Assembly (NCBI GenBank): GCA_946122785.1
Contig: CAMGYJ010000004.1
Location: 20,420,150 to 20,484,149, forward strand
Length of the DNA: 64,000 nucleotides
From: Linum tenue
Lineage: Eukaryota; Streptophyta; Magnoliopsida; Malpighiales; Linaceae
Direction: 5' to 3'
Shown here: piece by piece, positions 43,382 to 54,269 of the stretch
Numbering within the stretch: the stretch's first letter is position 1
Layout of the letters: each line of letters starts with the position of its first letter
Notes under the pieces: model-generated
What the model was told of the DNA's origin: nothing
Databases searched by the model: none
The model's input: only the letters and a program-made list of their open reading frames with translations
Made by a program: the position numbers and the translations under genes

Positions 43382-45480
43382 TTAAAACAACTCTGGGTAC
43401 TTCTCTCTCATACTACTCTCTGTCTCCCGTGTCACAGCCTCGCTGCCCTGGTTTCTCCATACCACCGTTACCATGGCAATCTTCTTCCTTCTCAACTCCT
43501 TTTCCTGCCTATCCACGATCTGGATTGGAACCTCCACATAGGTCAAATCATCTTCCAACTGGATGTCCTCGTGTCTGATCACATGCTCCGGGTTGGATCG
43601 ATACGCCCTTAGCATGCTGACGTGAAAAACGTCGTGGATCCTAGATAGGCTGGGAGGTAAGGCTAGTCGATAGGCTAAGGGTCCAATGTGCTCCAACACC
43701 TCATATGGACCGATATACCTCGGACTAAGTTTTCTCTTCTTACCAAATCTCATCACTCCCTTCCAAGGGGACACCCTTAGGAATACCATATCCCCCACTT
43801 CATAACTTCGTGGTTTCCCTAGCCTCTCGGCATTACTCTTCTGCCGGTCCTGAGCTGCTTTCAAGTTCCGGCGAATTACCTCCACCTTCTCCACTGCCTT
43901 CTGTACCATCTCCGGACCCTCTAGCTGTCGCACGCCCTCTGCATCCCAGTACAATGGTGTACGACACTTCCTCCCATACAATACCTCATATGGAGCTGCT
44001 TGTATCGAGTTGTGATACTGGTTGTTGTAAGAAAACTCCATTAAAGGCAAATGCTCATCGCAAGCTCCTTCCATGGTCAAGACACACGCCCTCAACGGGT
44101 CCACTAGTGTCTGAATCGTCCTCTCTGACTGCCCATCTGTCTGGGGGTGATATGCGGTAGAGAAGTGAACTTTAGTGCCCATTGCCTTTTGAAGACTCAC
44201 CCAGAATCGTGCTGTGAAGCTAGGGTCGCGATCAGACACGATACTAAGTGGAACTCCATGCAATCTCACTATCTCTCTCACATACAGCCTAGCCAGCTCT
44301 TCCAACCCTGGCTTGAACTTGATGGGTATAAAATGAGCCACCTTCGAGAAGCAATCCACAATCACCCATACTCCATCATTTCCCCTTGGGGTCCTCGGTA
44401 AACCATACACAAAATCCATGGTGATCTTCTCCCAAGTCCACTGCGGAATCTCCAACAGTAGGTGCTCAATGACTGGAGCTTGATGTTCAGCATTGATCAT
44501 TTGGCACTCTAAGCAATGGTAGACATGTGTAGCTACCTCCTTCTTCAATCCTGGCCACCAGAAATGCTCCTTGAGGGTACGATATACATCTTAGTAGCCC
44601 CAGGGTGCATTACATAGGGTGCAGAGTGAGCCTCGTCCAGAATATCCTTCCTTAACTTGTCAACATCTGGGACACACAGCCTTCCTTGATACATCAGTAC
44701 CCCATCTACCAGTCCAAATTTGGTGTCTTTCCCTTCTAACACTTGCTTCTTGTACTTCTCTAATTCCAAATCTTCACTCTGCTTCTCCTTGATTCGTTCC
44801 TGCAGCATAGGACGAATTTTCAAAGTTGCTAGCAACTTTGTTACCTCCTCTAGCTCCAATTCCACGTTCATGGCCCTCAAAGAGACCAACTCTTGTAAAG
44901 GGCTCTCCCTCTTGCTACTAAAGGCGTCAGTCACCACATTTGCCTTTACCGGATGGTACTTAATGGTGCAGTCATAATCGCTCAATAGCTCCATCCACCT
45001 TCTCTGCCTCATGTTCAACTCCTTCTGATCAGTCAAGTGTTGGAGGCTCTTGTGATCCGTGAAGATGGTGAACGTCTCGCCGTAGAGATAGTGTCTCCAT
45101 AACTTCAAGGCAAAGACCACTGTTGCCAACTCCAGGTCATGGGTGGGGTAGTTCACCTCATGGGTCGTAGCTGCCTCGACGCATAGGTGATCACCTTCTT
45201 ATCCTGCATCAGTACACAACCCAAGCCTTGGTAGGAAGCATCGTTATAGATGGAATACTCCCCACCGCTGGTCGGTAGTGCCAGCACCGGTGTAGAGGTC
45301 AGCTTCTCCTTCAGCAACTCAAACATCGTTTGACACTTCTCATCCCAAACAAATGCCTTCCCCTTCTGCAATAGCTGTGTCATGGGTCGTGCAATGCTAA
45401 ACCCAGAAAACTCCGCACTTCGGAAACATTCTTTGGTGGAGCCTAGTTTGTTACAGCTTCAATCTTCTTGGTATCCACTT
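43382..45480 (-). pseudogene. pol: Chromovirus RNase H, integrase and chromodomain
   Basis: From 45480 downward a reverse-transcriptase connection fragment (KVDTKKIEAV, TAG codon, then VSEVRSFLGL) is followed by RNase H pieces: SIYNDASYQGLGCVL, then [17 protein letters not shown], then [10 protein letters not shown]. Integrase (from 44548) has WEKITMDFVYGLP, SDRDPSFTARFW, YHPQTDGQSERT and YEVLYGRKCRTPLYW. The C-terminal chromodomain is IVDRQEKELRRKKIAMVTVVW ... REKYPELF in shortened form, which places the element in the Tekay/Del clade. Frame breaks occur near 45155 and 44548. Protease and most reverse transcriptase are absent. Confidence 0.9.
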
Positions 45481-46860
45481 TAACTCCCCGTCCCAAGGAA
45501 TGTAGGTCGGCCCTGATCTGGTTGAGCCGGCCTGACTCTGGGTGGCCCCATAGTAGCTCTGGGATGGTCTCCTTCTCTGGTGACTCGGCTGTCCTGGCCC
45601 GTCAGACAGGCTAACAGCCTTTCTCTTGTTCCCTTCTCGTTGCATCCCCTCCTCATACAGAGCTGTATCCACCCTCTCCAATTGAAGAGCCGTCTGATAA
45701 ATCTCTTCCATTTTGTTCCAATTCAGTATACTCAGCTGACGCCGAAAAGCAGGCTTCAGGCTCTCCAGGTAATGGGTGCGTTGAGCTGCCACATCTTGAA
45801 ATTGAGGCCCTCCATAGGTAATTAGCTTGTCAAACCTGGCCGTGTACTCAGTCACGCTTTCCCTGCCTTCATTGCCCCACTTCTGCCTGATCAGCAGAAA
45901 TTCCCTCTGCCACCCGATCCAGTAAGCCTCCGGTATGAAGTGGTCTTTGAACAACTGCACGAACTCTGGCCAAGTGATGGCCCGTGGATCCTCTCGACTA
46001 GCTGGCTGGGTAGTCCATCAGTTGTATGCAGCATCCTGCAGCAAGGACACTGTCAGCAGTACTTTGTCCTCATCATCAGCTCTCATCTCGACCAGCGTAC
46101 GAGTGACCTTAGCTAGCCACTGCTCTACTTCCATGGGGTCTGTTGAGCGCCCCCCCTTAAAATCTTCCACCTTTCTCTTCCGGAACCCAGCGGCGGAGGC
46201 AGGATTAGAAACTACCCCTGTCCTCTTTTCAAAATATAAATATATAATTAATAAAAATTTAATAAATATAATTAAAAGTAATAATATTCAAATTATTCAT
46301 TCATAGATAAAGACAATCAACTAATACAATTATATTTTGCATAAACAACCACGAAGAGTTTTCGTATTCCGAAACAAATGCAAAATACATTTGTTGTGTA
46401 CACTTTTAAGTAAGTCTCTTTCAGTGTATCCCCTTAAATAATCATTTTCTAACTGATCGTCAATCCAACTTTGAAGTTGTTCTTAATACAGCTGAAGCTA
46501 AAAATGCTCTTTCTAGTTTCATAAGCAAATGAACTTACGGATATATGACTTATAAACTTTCATCTCCACCATTGCTCGATATAATTCATCATGTACAAGC
46601 TGTTGTCGAATAATAGTGTCATGAATGGAATCAATTGACTAATTTTTAGCAATTAATGAACAAGTAAAGAGTTCTGATATAGTTGACAAAACATCCTTAT
46701 GTTACTTGTAGGGGTATTTTTTCTCTCCCAAATATTACCCCTGTCCCGGGACAATGCCAAAATGGCCTAGCTCCGCCTATGCCGGAATCCTACATAGTCT
46801 GGTGGACGTCTCTCTGGTAATGGCACCGGTGGTGTGGGGTGCGGGCCAACACATACACTG
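45481..46860 (-). pseudogene. gag: Chromovirus gag, split by an hAT insertion and a stop
   Basis: The minus-strand frame contains VTEYTARFDKLITY, then ALQLERVDTALYEEG and a basic SHQRRRPSQSYYG tail. Upstream of 45960 a TGA stop sits where a tryptophan is expected (YN-stop-WTTQ). Further upstream DPMEVEQWLAKVTRTLVEMR is open. The N-terminal part (ERRPPDYVGF) continues on the far side of the hAT element (46790 on). The tail runs directly into reverse-transcriptase connection sequence near 45485, marking the internal deletion that removed the zinc knuckle, protease and most of the reverse transcriptase. Confidence 0.8.
46188..46781 (-). mobile_element. hAT (Tip100-like) element, 594 bp, nested in gag
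   Basis: Ends are CAGCGGCGGAGGCAGG and, read from the right, CATAGGCGGAGCTAGG. The 8-bp flanks CCGGAACC and CCGGAATC differ by one base, as expected for an aged hAT duplication. On the minus strand 46330-46520 gives a decayed coding piece (LENDYLRGYTERDLLKSV in part) resembling the C-terminal end of hAT transposases. It is a deletion derivative. Confidence 0.8.
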
Positions 46861-47056
46861 TAGACGCACAGGGTTTCGTTAGATATTAGTTATTTCTTCC
46901 TTGATATGGTTTAGAGTAGACTGGAGATTCTAAATTCTTAAAAGAAATCCTTGAATTGTTTGGCCAACTTTGACTTGAAATCTTTAAAACAAAACCTTTA
47001 AATACTGAGACCGTCATTCCAATATTTCTTGGAAACCAAGAAACAGAGGAAGACCG

Positions 47057-47068
47057 GCTCTAATACCA
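47057..47068 (-). promoter_or_regulatory. tRNA-Met-like primer-binding site of the Tekay-like element
   Basis: Complement reads TGGTATTAGAGC, one base off the standard TGGTATCAGAGC, three bases after the 5' LTR end. Confidence 0.8.
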
Positions 47069-47071
47069 AAA

Positions 47072-49326
47072 TGAAACATCCCACCTCTTTGAATTTGGAA
47101 AAAGACATTTCTACCCTGGGGTATAATTAAAAATCTCAAATAACACAAGTTTAAATAAAATACCAAACTCAAATATCTTAATATCTCAAATCGAAGCCCT
47201 AACACGTGGGCAAAACTCAAAGTGTCCAAAAGAAATGAATCTCCAATCTTTAACTCTTAATCATAAAGTCTCAATAACTTGAAAAATGTCTCCGATGCTT
47301 ACTCAGACGCCTGGCTCGACATCTCTCAGCGACGCTGGTGTTGAGCTCCTCTAGCTTGCTGATCATGGACTGGCTGGTTAGGATTTCCTCCTCTACGATC
47401 TGGTGAATGAGTTGGGGTCAGTCTACGCCCTAACGATTGAAAACTCTAATATTTTAGTATTCTTCTCTAAGCACTTAACTTCGACTGGTGGAAGTCGTTT
47501 TATACTTCCATTCTTAACAATCTTAACTCATAAAATTCTTCGGGAGTTAAAGTTACTCTCCCTTCTTAAAGCTCAAAAATTGACTTAAATCTTTTGACTG
47601 ATACGGGGATCCCTCACTAGCTAGTCCGGTTTCCAACTCATACGTATGAGAAGCCATCCAGGCTTTCCTTAAACTTAAACTTAGTTAGGGGAGTCGTAAC
47701 GATTCATCCCCCTAACATCTTAAACTTATCGTGGTGGCTCTTCACCACGATTCTCAAGGGCATAACTGCTGCCCATCTTAAAAGTCTCAAGAGCATAACT
47801 GTTGCTCTATCTCAAAAAGTCTCAAAAGGCAACGGACTGGTGCTAGTGACTAAAAACACTTAAAACGACTTCACCTTCTTGAAGGTGAGTTACTTCTTTA
47901 AAAATAACTTGTTTCTTAAATTTAACAATAACTTATAAACGGAAAGCTCTAAATTAACTAAGAACTCAATAACTCATGCACATTCACATCAAACATAGCT
48001 CAAACAAAATCACATATCATCAACCATGAGCACAATCAAACAACGACAATCACTTCATCAAAATACTTAAGGCTTGTAATTCTTGAAAGAACACGTAAGG
48101 CAAGAATTTACCCCCTTTACACTCACCTTGTAAAGATGACTCCTCGATTCCTTACTCGAAGAAATCTCTACTAGCCGAATTATCTCGATGAACCTATCAA
48201 TAAGAATGTCATCTCCTTAGTCGACCTTTCTCGATTTAGAATTCCCCTTTGGGTCACTAGAACATCCTCTCCTCAAAATCCAGCCCCCCAGACTCGCTCT
48301 CAAGATCCCTTAACCCCCTTTAAAATTTTTCTAGAAACAATCCCTTCAAAACCGACCACTTTCCCTAATTATTTTAGTCTTGAACGAATTTTCCACCTAA
48401 CTTGAACCTCCTTAAAAATTCGGATAATAGTTTTCTCACATCAATCATGAGTACTTGTACCCTGGAAAATTATCAAAACTTTATAAACTCCTCGGAAATA
48501 TTTTTATTTAATTAGAACGAATGTTCAAAAAATTTCTAAAATTAAAAATACATCTTCAAAAATCCCCAAATTACATTACAGCGATCTCCTAGAACTCCCT
48601 CAATTTATAAAAAATTTAAACTCAAGAACAAACCCCCATAATGACTCGAAACAATTAAACCCACTAAAACAAGTTTCTGAAAATTCCCTGCAGCTTTAGT
48701 GACCAACCAAAATCTGTCACTAAAGGTCTGAACGTCTGTTGCTAAAACCACAGAATTGCACCCTCATGAAAAATCACCAAATCAATCGATCTAACTCAAA
48801 GGGATCGAGTTCCCTTACCTCTAGAACGTGCCTAGGACTAGGTTGGATGACCCAGGACGTTGTTCTCCTCGTTGATCGAACCCTCAAATGTGACCGCTAG
48901 AAACGCGAAAGGGATGGGATCGGGGTCGGCTGCCGACTCCTTCTTTCTTCCTCGGATTGGCGGCGGCTGGGCAAAGAAATTGGGGCGGGGTTTATTTTCT
49001 TTGCTGTCTGGGGAAATCACGATGGGAGGGGAATCTTGGGTCGGCTGCTGCTGGACAAAATTCGGGACGGGGTTTTGAGAAAAAAGGGCGGCGGGTTTAT
49101 TCTCTCTGCTTGGGGGAATTGGAAATAATGGAGGGGTTGGGCTGGCTGCTGGGGAATTAATGGGGAGGCCGCTCGGCACCCCTAGGCCGATCTATATATT
49201 TTTTAAATAATAATAATAATTATTATTATTACTACTAATCCGCGATTGCAACCTTTAGCACGCAACTGTCAACCCAACCGACCACGTTTTATGGTCAAAG
49301 CATAACCCAAAATTCGGGGTGTTACA
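47072..49326 (-). repeat. Tekay-like 5' LTR
   Basis: 2255 bp, direct repeat of 40812-43092 with many substitutions and small indels. Confidence 0.88.
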
Positions 49327-49589
49327 AGTAGTTAGGCGGAAGCGACACCCGAGTGATCATTCCACAAAAGAGTTTTCAAAACCATTTACCTTTCCCCTAT
49401 TTTATTATAATTAGCAAAATTTTAAACCAAAACTTTGTTGTTAGATAATGATTAAAACGACTAGAGTAGGGGTAGACGGACCGTCCTGGGTTGATATTTA
49501 AATACTTGACTGCACTCGGCTAGAATTTAAAAACTTTGACTCTAGTTGGGATTATATTGTGGTGTAGTTTCGTGTGAGTCACTTTCAAT

Positions 49590-49799
49590 ATACCTAATAT
49601 AATAGTGAAATGGGAAAGATACTTCTCCCTTTACAAAATCCTTGCACCCATAGCGAAAGTAGGAATGATTGATTCGTCTTCATAGTCATTTATTATTTTC
49701 TTATTTATAGGAAAAAATACATTACTGATTGAATTTGAACTGTGGTCTCTTTGGAAAAACAAATTTTTTTAATTTTTTTAAATTAAAATCATACAGGAA
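49590..49799 (+). repeat. Diverged copy of the 38640-38870 repeat
   Basis: Shares AGCGAAAGTAGG, TTTATTATTTTCTTATTTA and AATTAAAA(T)CATACAGGAA with the earlier copy. It lies between the solo LTR and the Copia LTR. Confidence 0.6.
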
Positions 49800-50294
49800 T
49801 GTTAGGAATTTCATTTCCTAACTTAAGTGGACTAGCAAATTCACAACACATATATTAGCTATTTGGTTTTGATGGGCTAACTATAAGTGGTCAATACATG
49901 GAGTCCATGATTACTCAAGCCCAATATGGGTTCAATGGGTGGAGACTACCTACATGTCCACTTGGATTTTATGGGAGCCCATGGTGGAACTTGTATATAA
50001 AGGAGTTGAGGTTGTGGTCCTCAACACACCAAGATAAAACAATTTCATCTTCTCCCCATCAAGAAGATGAGAGCTCTCATGTAGAGGAATTGAGGCGGCT
50101 TGGTTGAGGAAGGCTGCAAAACCTCTCGGGTCGTGCTGTCGCCAGTATCGTCCTGTCATAGATCATCCACCGGTTTTCGCATCAAGATCGAGATGATCTA
50201 CAACATGATTCCAGGTACTCCTATATATTAACCTTTTGATAATCTGACAAGATGTGTTCTGAAGAAGTACATAGGCTAAAGTAAATTTCTAACA
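49800..50294 (+). repeat. Copia 5' LTR, 495 bp
   Basis: Starts TGTTAGGAATTTC and ends AAATTTCTAACA, with matching inverted ends (TGTTAG.AA/TTTCTAACA). A TATA box (GTATATAAAGG) lies near 49992. The primer site TGGTATCAGAGC is at 50297-50308, two bases after the LTR. Internal sequence from 50309 to 50496 is noncoding and is then cut by a TRIM. No Copia coding region follows. Confidence 0.85.
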
Positions 50295-50496
50295 AGTGGT
50301 ATCAGAGCCTTTCATCTCTGTTAAATTGTTGGGATTATAATGTATCCACGTATATTTATGTATATGATTCTTGTTGTTTGGATTTCATGTGAATATCGGT
50401 GTTTGCTATTTGCATCACTGGATCAGGTTCATATGTTGGGAATTTTGTTTCTTCTGCTAATGAACAATTAGTTTCCGAAGGAAATAATGGTTGTAT

Positions 50497-50785
50497 TGTT
50501 AGTGTTGCGGTATATGATCCACGATTGAACCTCTCCCAACAACTCGAGTTATTGGGATCAACTGGTTCTTGACATGGTATCAGAGTCTTCTGTAATCGAG
50601 AGGTCTTGTGTTCGATTCTTGGTGACCCCCATTTGTTAAGCACATGGTATTCTTGTCTTCAAACCTGTGCAAACTTCAAGCCCTTGTGAGTGGCTTTCGT
50701 TTGAGGGGGCGTATTAGTGTTGTGGTATATGATCCATGATTGAACCTCTCCCAACAACTCGAGTTATTGGGATCAACTGGTTATT
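50497..50785 (+). mobile_element. TRIM, second nearly complete copy
   Basis: The 5' LTR is 50497-50574 (TGTTAGTGTTGCGG ... TTCTTGACA). The primer site TGGTATCAGAGT is at 50575-50586, the polypurine tract is TTTGAGGGGGCG, and the 3' LTR runs from 50712. The last seven or so bases of the 3' LTR are replaced by TTATTATTATT, so no target duplication can be called. Several differences from the 27196 copy indicate an older insertion. Confidence 0.85.
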
Positions 50786-50789
50786 ATTA

Positions 50790-51260
50790 TTTTTTTTTTT
50801 TGGGTCGGAAATCCCTAGTTGTCAATCATATACAGTTTCTTGAGAATAATTCCCACTTGGTTCTTTTATCTTGTGAGCAAGCCTTGTGGTTAAACTCATT
50901 ACTTTTTGTTCTTGGTTTCCTGGTTTTGCATAATTCCAGGATCAATTATTTTTTTCTTTATTGACGATTGTGGTGGTCTTTCATTTGGCATTAAGGATTA
51001 GAATTGTTTGTTTTTTTCTGGATCAACAGTATAATTTATAGCTGAAAAGTAAAACTGCACCCCCATTCAAATTTTCCTGCCCATAGAGTGATTTTAGGAA
51101 GCTGATGTGGCAGGGTGTTAAGCGGGGGAAAAAAGGAGTCCCCGCCTGATTTCAGAACCAAAAAACTGTCCACTACCCACCTTTTCTCCTGCCAGGCCAC
51201 GTTGTCATTTAATTTGCATTTATTTTTTATTTGGCTGAAATAAGCCCACCTTTTCTACTG
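50790..51260. other. Noncoding
   Basis: A T-rich run at 50784-50801, then no gene. 51050-51180 contains GCTGATGTGGCAGG and GGAGTCCCCGCC. It may be Helitron-associated, but I cannot show it. Confidence 0.35.
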
Positions 51261-51289
51261 TTATTAAGAGAGAGAAGAAATTCACGGGT

Positions 51290-51440
51290 TGGGAATCGCA
51301 ATTGCAATCACAATACAGAGAGAGCGGGGGAAAGGTGAAAGGGAGAAGGAAGGAAGGAGGTCGGGATCACAGGCAGCTCTTGAAGGAGGTCCGGTGTGGC
51401 GTCGTGGAGACGTAGCCTTGCTGCGCCGAAGTTGAGGTTT
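51290..51440 (+). repeat. ~150-bp segment duplicated at 53309-53460
   Basis: From GGAATCGCAATTGCAATCAC to GCGCCGAAGTTGAGGTTT the two copies match except for a few bases. It can encode a short MASWRRSLAAPKLRF-like peptide only from a GTG. In the first copy an open frame then runs to a CCCAA/GTAAGC donor (51567), so it may be a captured first exon. Confidence 0.85.
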
Positions 51441-53308
51441 CGGACCGCCGCTGTAATCACCGTCACGCTTGGACGAATCGGAGGTGGGAAGAAGCCGTTG
51501 GGGTTGGAGTCGAAGGTGACTCCCAGCAAAGCCTGCGCCTCCAGTTCCGCGGACGAGAATCCATCCCAAGTAAGCTTTCAATCCTTTTTAGTTCATTATG
51601 ATAGTTGAGGAGCAATCTCTATTAAGCTTAGTATAGTTTCTGGTCTTAGTTTAGAAAACTATGGCTGACGAAAAATTGAATCGGTAAGTTTTACCCACTC
51701 TTTCCCCAAAACTTCTGTTCATTTTAGGTATTTGGGATTGTAGCTCCGGCGAACTCAAAAATCCAACTGATCGAGGGTTTCGCAAAGATTTCCCAATTCA
51801 CACTGCTCCGGCGCGAGTCTCCTCCTCACAAACATAATCTCCTGGTGTCGCAGAAAGGTGGAGATCGTGCTCTAATCCCACCGGTATTACTACTTCGATC
51901 GACCTCCCACCTGGTTATCTTGAGCCGACGGCATGCAGGAAGCGCACTGACACTACACAAACCACTTTGCCACTTCGGAGTCCTGAAATTCGACTAGGTA
52001 GAGGTAAGGTTATCCCTCCGTACACATGATTCTTCTCAATTCGTAATTTGGTCACTACTTTGTGGTTGGTGATCATTACAGTTTGTGGGTTATTTTGGTT
52101 TGTGTCATCTTCCCTTATTACCTATTGTATCGGCGTTGCACTTTGGTTTTTCCTCTGTTCTTCCAATTTGAGATTTGAAGAATTTAGAAAATTCACAACC
52201 TGAGTTGCCTGCCAATTTCAACACTTTAAAATTAACATATGATTCCTAGAAATCAGTAATATGCTGTTGTTTTCAAGTGGTTTCAATCCCCAATAATGAA
52301 TAATAGAATATGCAGGTCGAACCAGGTTCTTCCCCATTTATGGGTCAGCTTTTCTCAGGTACTTGATTCAGTAATTTTATCACTTACTTCAATTGGATTG
52401 AATTTATACTCACGGTGGTTTCTCTTTTCGTTTGATGCAGTAAGGAGTATACCTGATTGCATTTCCATTAGTGATGGTTTGTCCCGTTCAGCTTAAGCAG
52501 AAGATGGGTTGAGAGGGTTTACTTGCTTACTCCACAGTTTAGTTAAATTTTTGGGCCACGACATATTCTTTAAAGCCGATATTTACAGAACATAACAAAA
52601 AAATAAAGGCGAGGGACTCTATGAAAAGGACTGATGTGATCTTATCTTACACAAGAACACAAGTGATGTGCTAACAGCTGGTGTTCGTCAACAGGATGTT
52701 CTTAGGGAGTGTAAGCAACTATTGTGCAAACCACGCACAATGTCATGTCATTATAATCAAGGGAAAGGGCAAGGAGGAGGAAACTTCTTCATAGACAAAT
52801 AAGGTATATCCATATTTCTTTGATGGTGCTTACCATTGTTACTGCCAGCATCCGCCCCACAAGGTAATATTTTGTTTCTTATGTCTTGCAGATTGCAACA
52901 GTAGTATAAAATTAGTGATGCTATGTTCCTTTAACGGTGCAGAATGTCAGCTCAGGACCATATTTGTGCTCCAAACATACAAGGTGCCACAGTTGTGCAT
53001 CCACTGTCCCTGGAAATGGTTTAACTGTGAGGTAATCTAAGGGTTAAGTCTGCTTTCTTTGTGCACAGTTATGTCAAGTTCTATGCCGACATGATGCAGT
53101 TTCGCAATGATAAGTTTGACACATTATGGTAGATGTTTTCGGTAAGATGATGTTCCAGAGTACTGGTTTGCAGATGCATAAGTTCAGCTGAGCTTTTACT
53201 TAATCTATTCCTGAAAAACAAAGTTGAGAGCCCTATCCAAAGAATATTGGAGTAGTTCTTGGCAGCTATATGCTATATATGTTTGTGTTCCTATTTTCCA
53301 GTCGGTAG
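51441..53308 (+). other. Noncoding, possible captured gene pieces
   Basis: 51450-51570 is an open GC-rich stretch ending at a splice-donor-like site. The remainder is AT-rich with no frame that can be supported. Confidence 0.3.
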
Positions 53309-53460
53309 GGAATCGCAATTGCAATCACATTACAGAGAGAGAGAGGGAAAGGTGAAAGGGAGAAGGAAGGAAGGTGGTCGGGGATCAAGGACAGCTCTTG
53401 AAAGAGGTCCGGTGTGGCGTCGTGGAGACGTAGCCTTGCTGCGCCGAAGTTGAGGTTTCC
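53309..53460 (+). repeat. Second copy of the ~150-bp segment
   Basis: See 51290-51440. After TTGAGGTTT the two copies diverge completely (CCACAAGGG here, CGGACCGCC there), so the end of the duplication is sharp. 53461-54269 has no gene that can be supported. Confidence 0.85.
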
Positions 53461-54269
53461 ACAAGGGAATGGCGTTTCTGCAAGGGAAGTGAACTTAGAT
53501 CCATTGACCGGTTGTTCAAAGGTGAGAACCTGTTCCTGCCGTTTACTTTTGATTCTTTGCTTTTCACGTTGTTCCGATAAAAAATCTGATTGTTTTGCTG
53601 CCGATATTGAAGACTTTAGGAGGAAATTGGAACTGAGTCTAAAGTTTCAGATCTACTTCTCCAAACCAAAACCTCAGAACATCAATGTAAGTTATAGCTC
53701 CTGGTTTCTTAATTTTTTTGTAGTGATTAGAGTAGGGTAACGGGAGCTTTGAGTATGTTATAGGTTCTTTGTTTTCTTGCTTGAGCATGATAACCTGATA
53801 GTTACCTCTTTTCAGCATCACTATTCTTTTAATGTTTGTACATTAGCTCTGATGACTTTGAATGGTCCTAGGTAAACAAAGTTGCATAGCTATGAATGAC
53901 AACATGATGAGCTGAATCGTCACTGTAAATGCTTGAAATTGTGTATGCTTGCTGGAGTCCAGGAATTATTCGAACTTCTAATTCACTAGCATTTGATGCC
54001 CCAGAACGTGAATTTGTTCTGTTGCAGAACATGAAAATGCAAAACGTGAATTTAGTTTTTTTGTTTAAATTTATAGGCCGCCTTCCACTTGGTTGCAGCA
54101 TTTTGTATGTGTCATTAACTCGCACAAACTTATGATTGGTGAGGAGTTCAAATTTTGTTGTAACAATTAATTAATTTATATGAATGGCAGCTACAAAGTT
54201 GACTGGAACGGGTGCATCATTTACCACGACCTCTATTTCCGATTGGGTCAGGTTATTAGAGAATGAAAT

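Larger units (their letters stand above)
40812..49326 (-). mobile_element. Tekay/Del-like chromovirus (Gypsy), defective, nested
   Basis: Minus-strand element with LTRs at 47072-49326 (5') and 40812-43092 (3'). The LTRs start TGTAACACCC and end GGTGGGATGTTTCA. The 5-bp target duplication AGTAG is perfect (40807-40811 and 49327-49331). It has a tRNA-Met-like primer site, gag, a large internal deletion, RNase H, integrase with chromodomain, and a polypurine tract. An hAT element is inserted in gag. The LTRs differ at many sites, so it is older than the Athila copy at 5766. Confidence 0.9.
39479..49581 (+). mobile_element. Athila/Tat-like solo LTR (~1.58 kb) split by a nested Gypsy element
   Basis: The LTR starts TGATTCGGACC at 39479 and ends GTGTGAGTCA at 49581, flanked by CTTTC on both sides (39474-39478 and 49582-49586). 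The Tekay element plus one copy of its target duplication (40812-49331) interrupts it, leaving 1333 + 250 bp of LTR. The start parallels the LTR at the right edge of the window (TGAT..., ACATGTTTT). No internal region or primer site follows, so it is a solo LTR made by LTR-LTR recombination before the nested insertion or independently of it. Confidence 0.75.
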
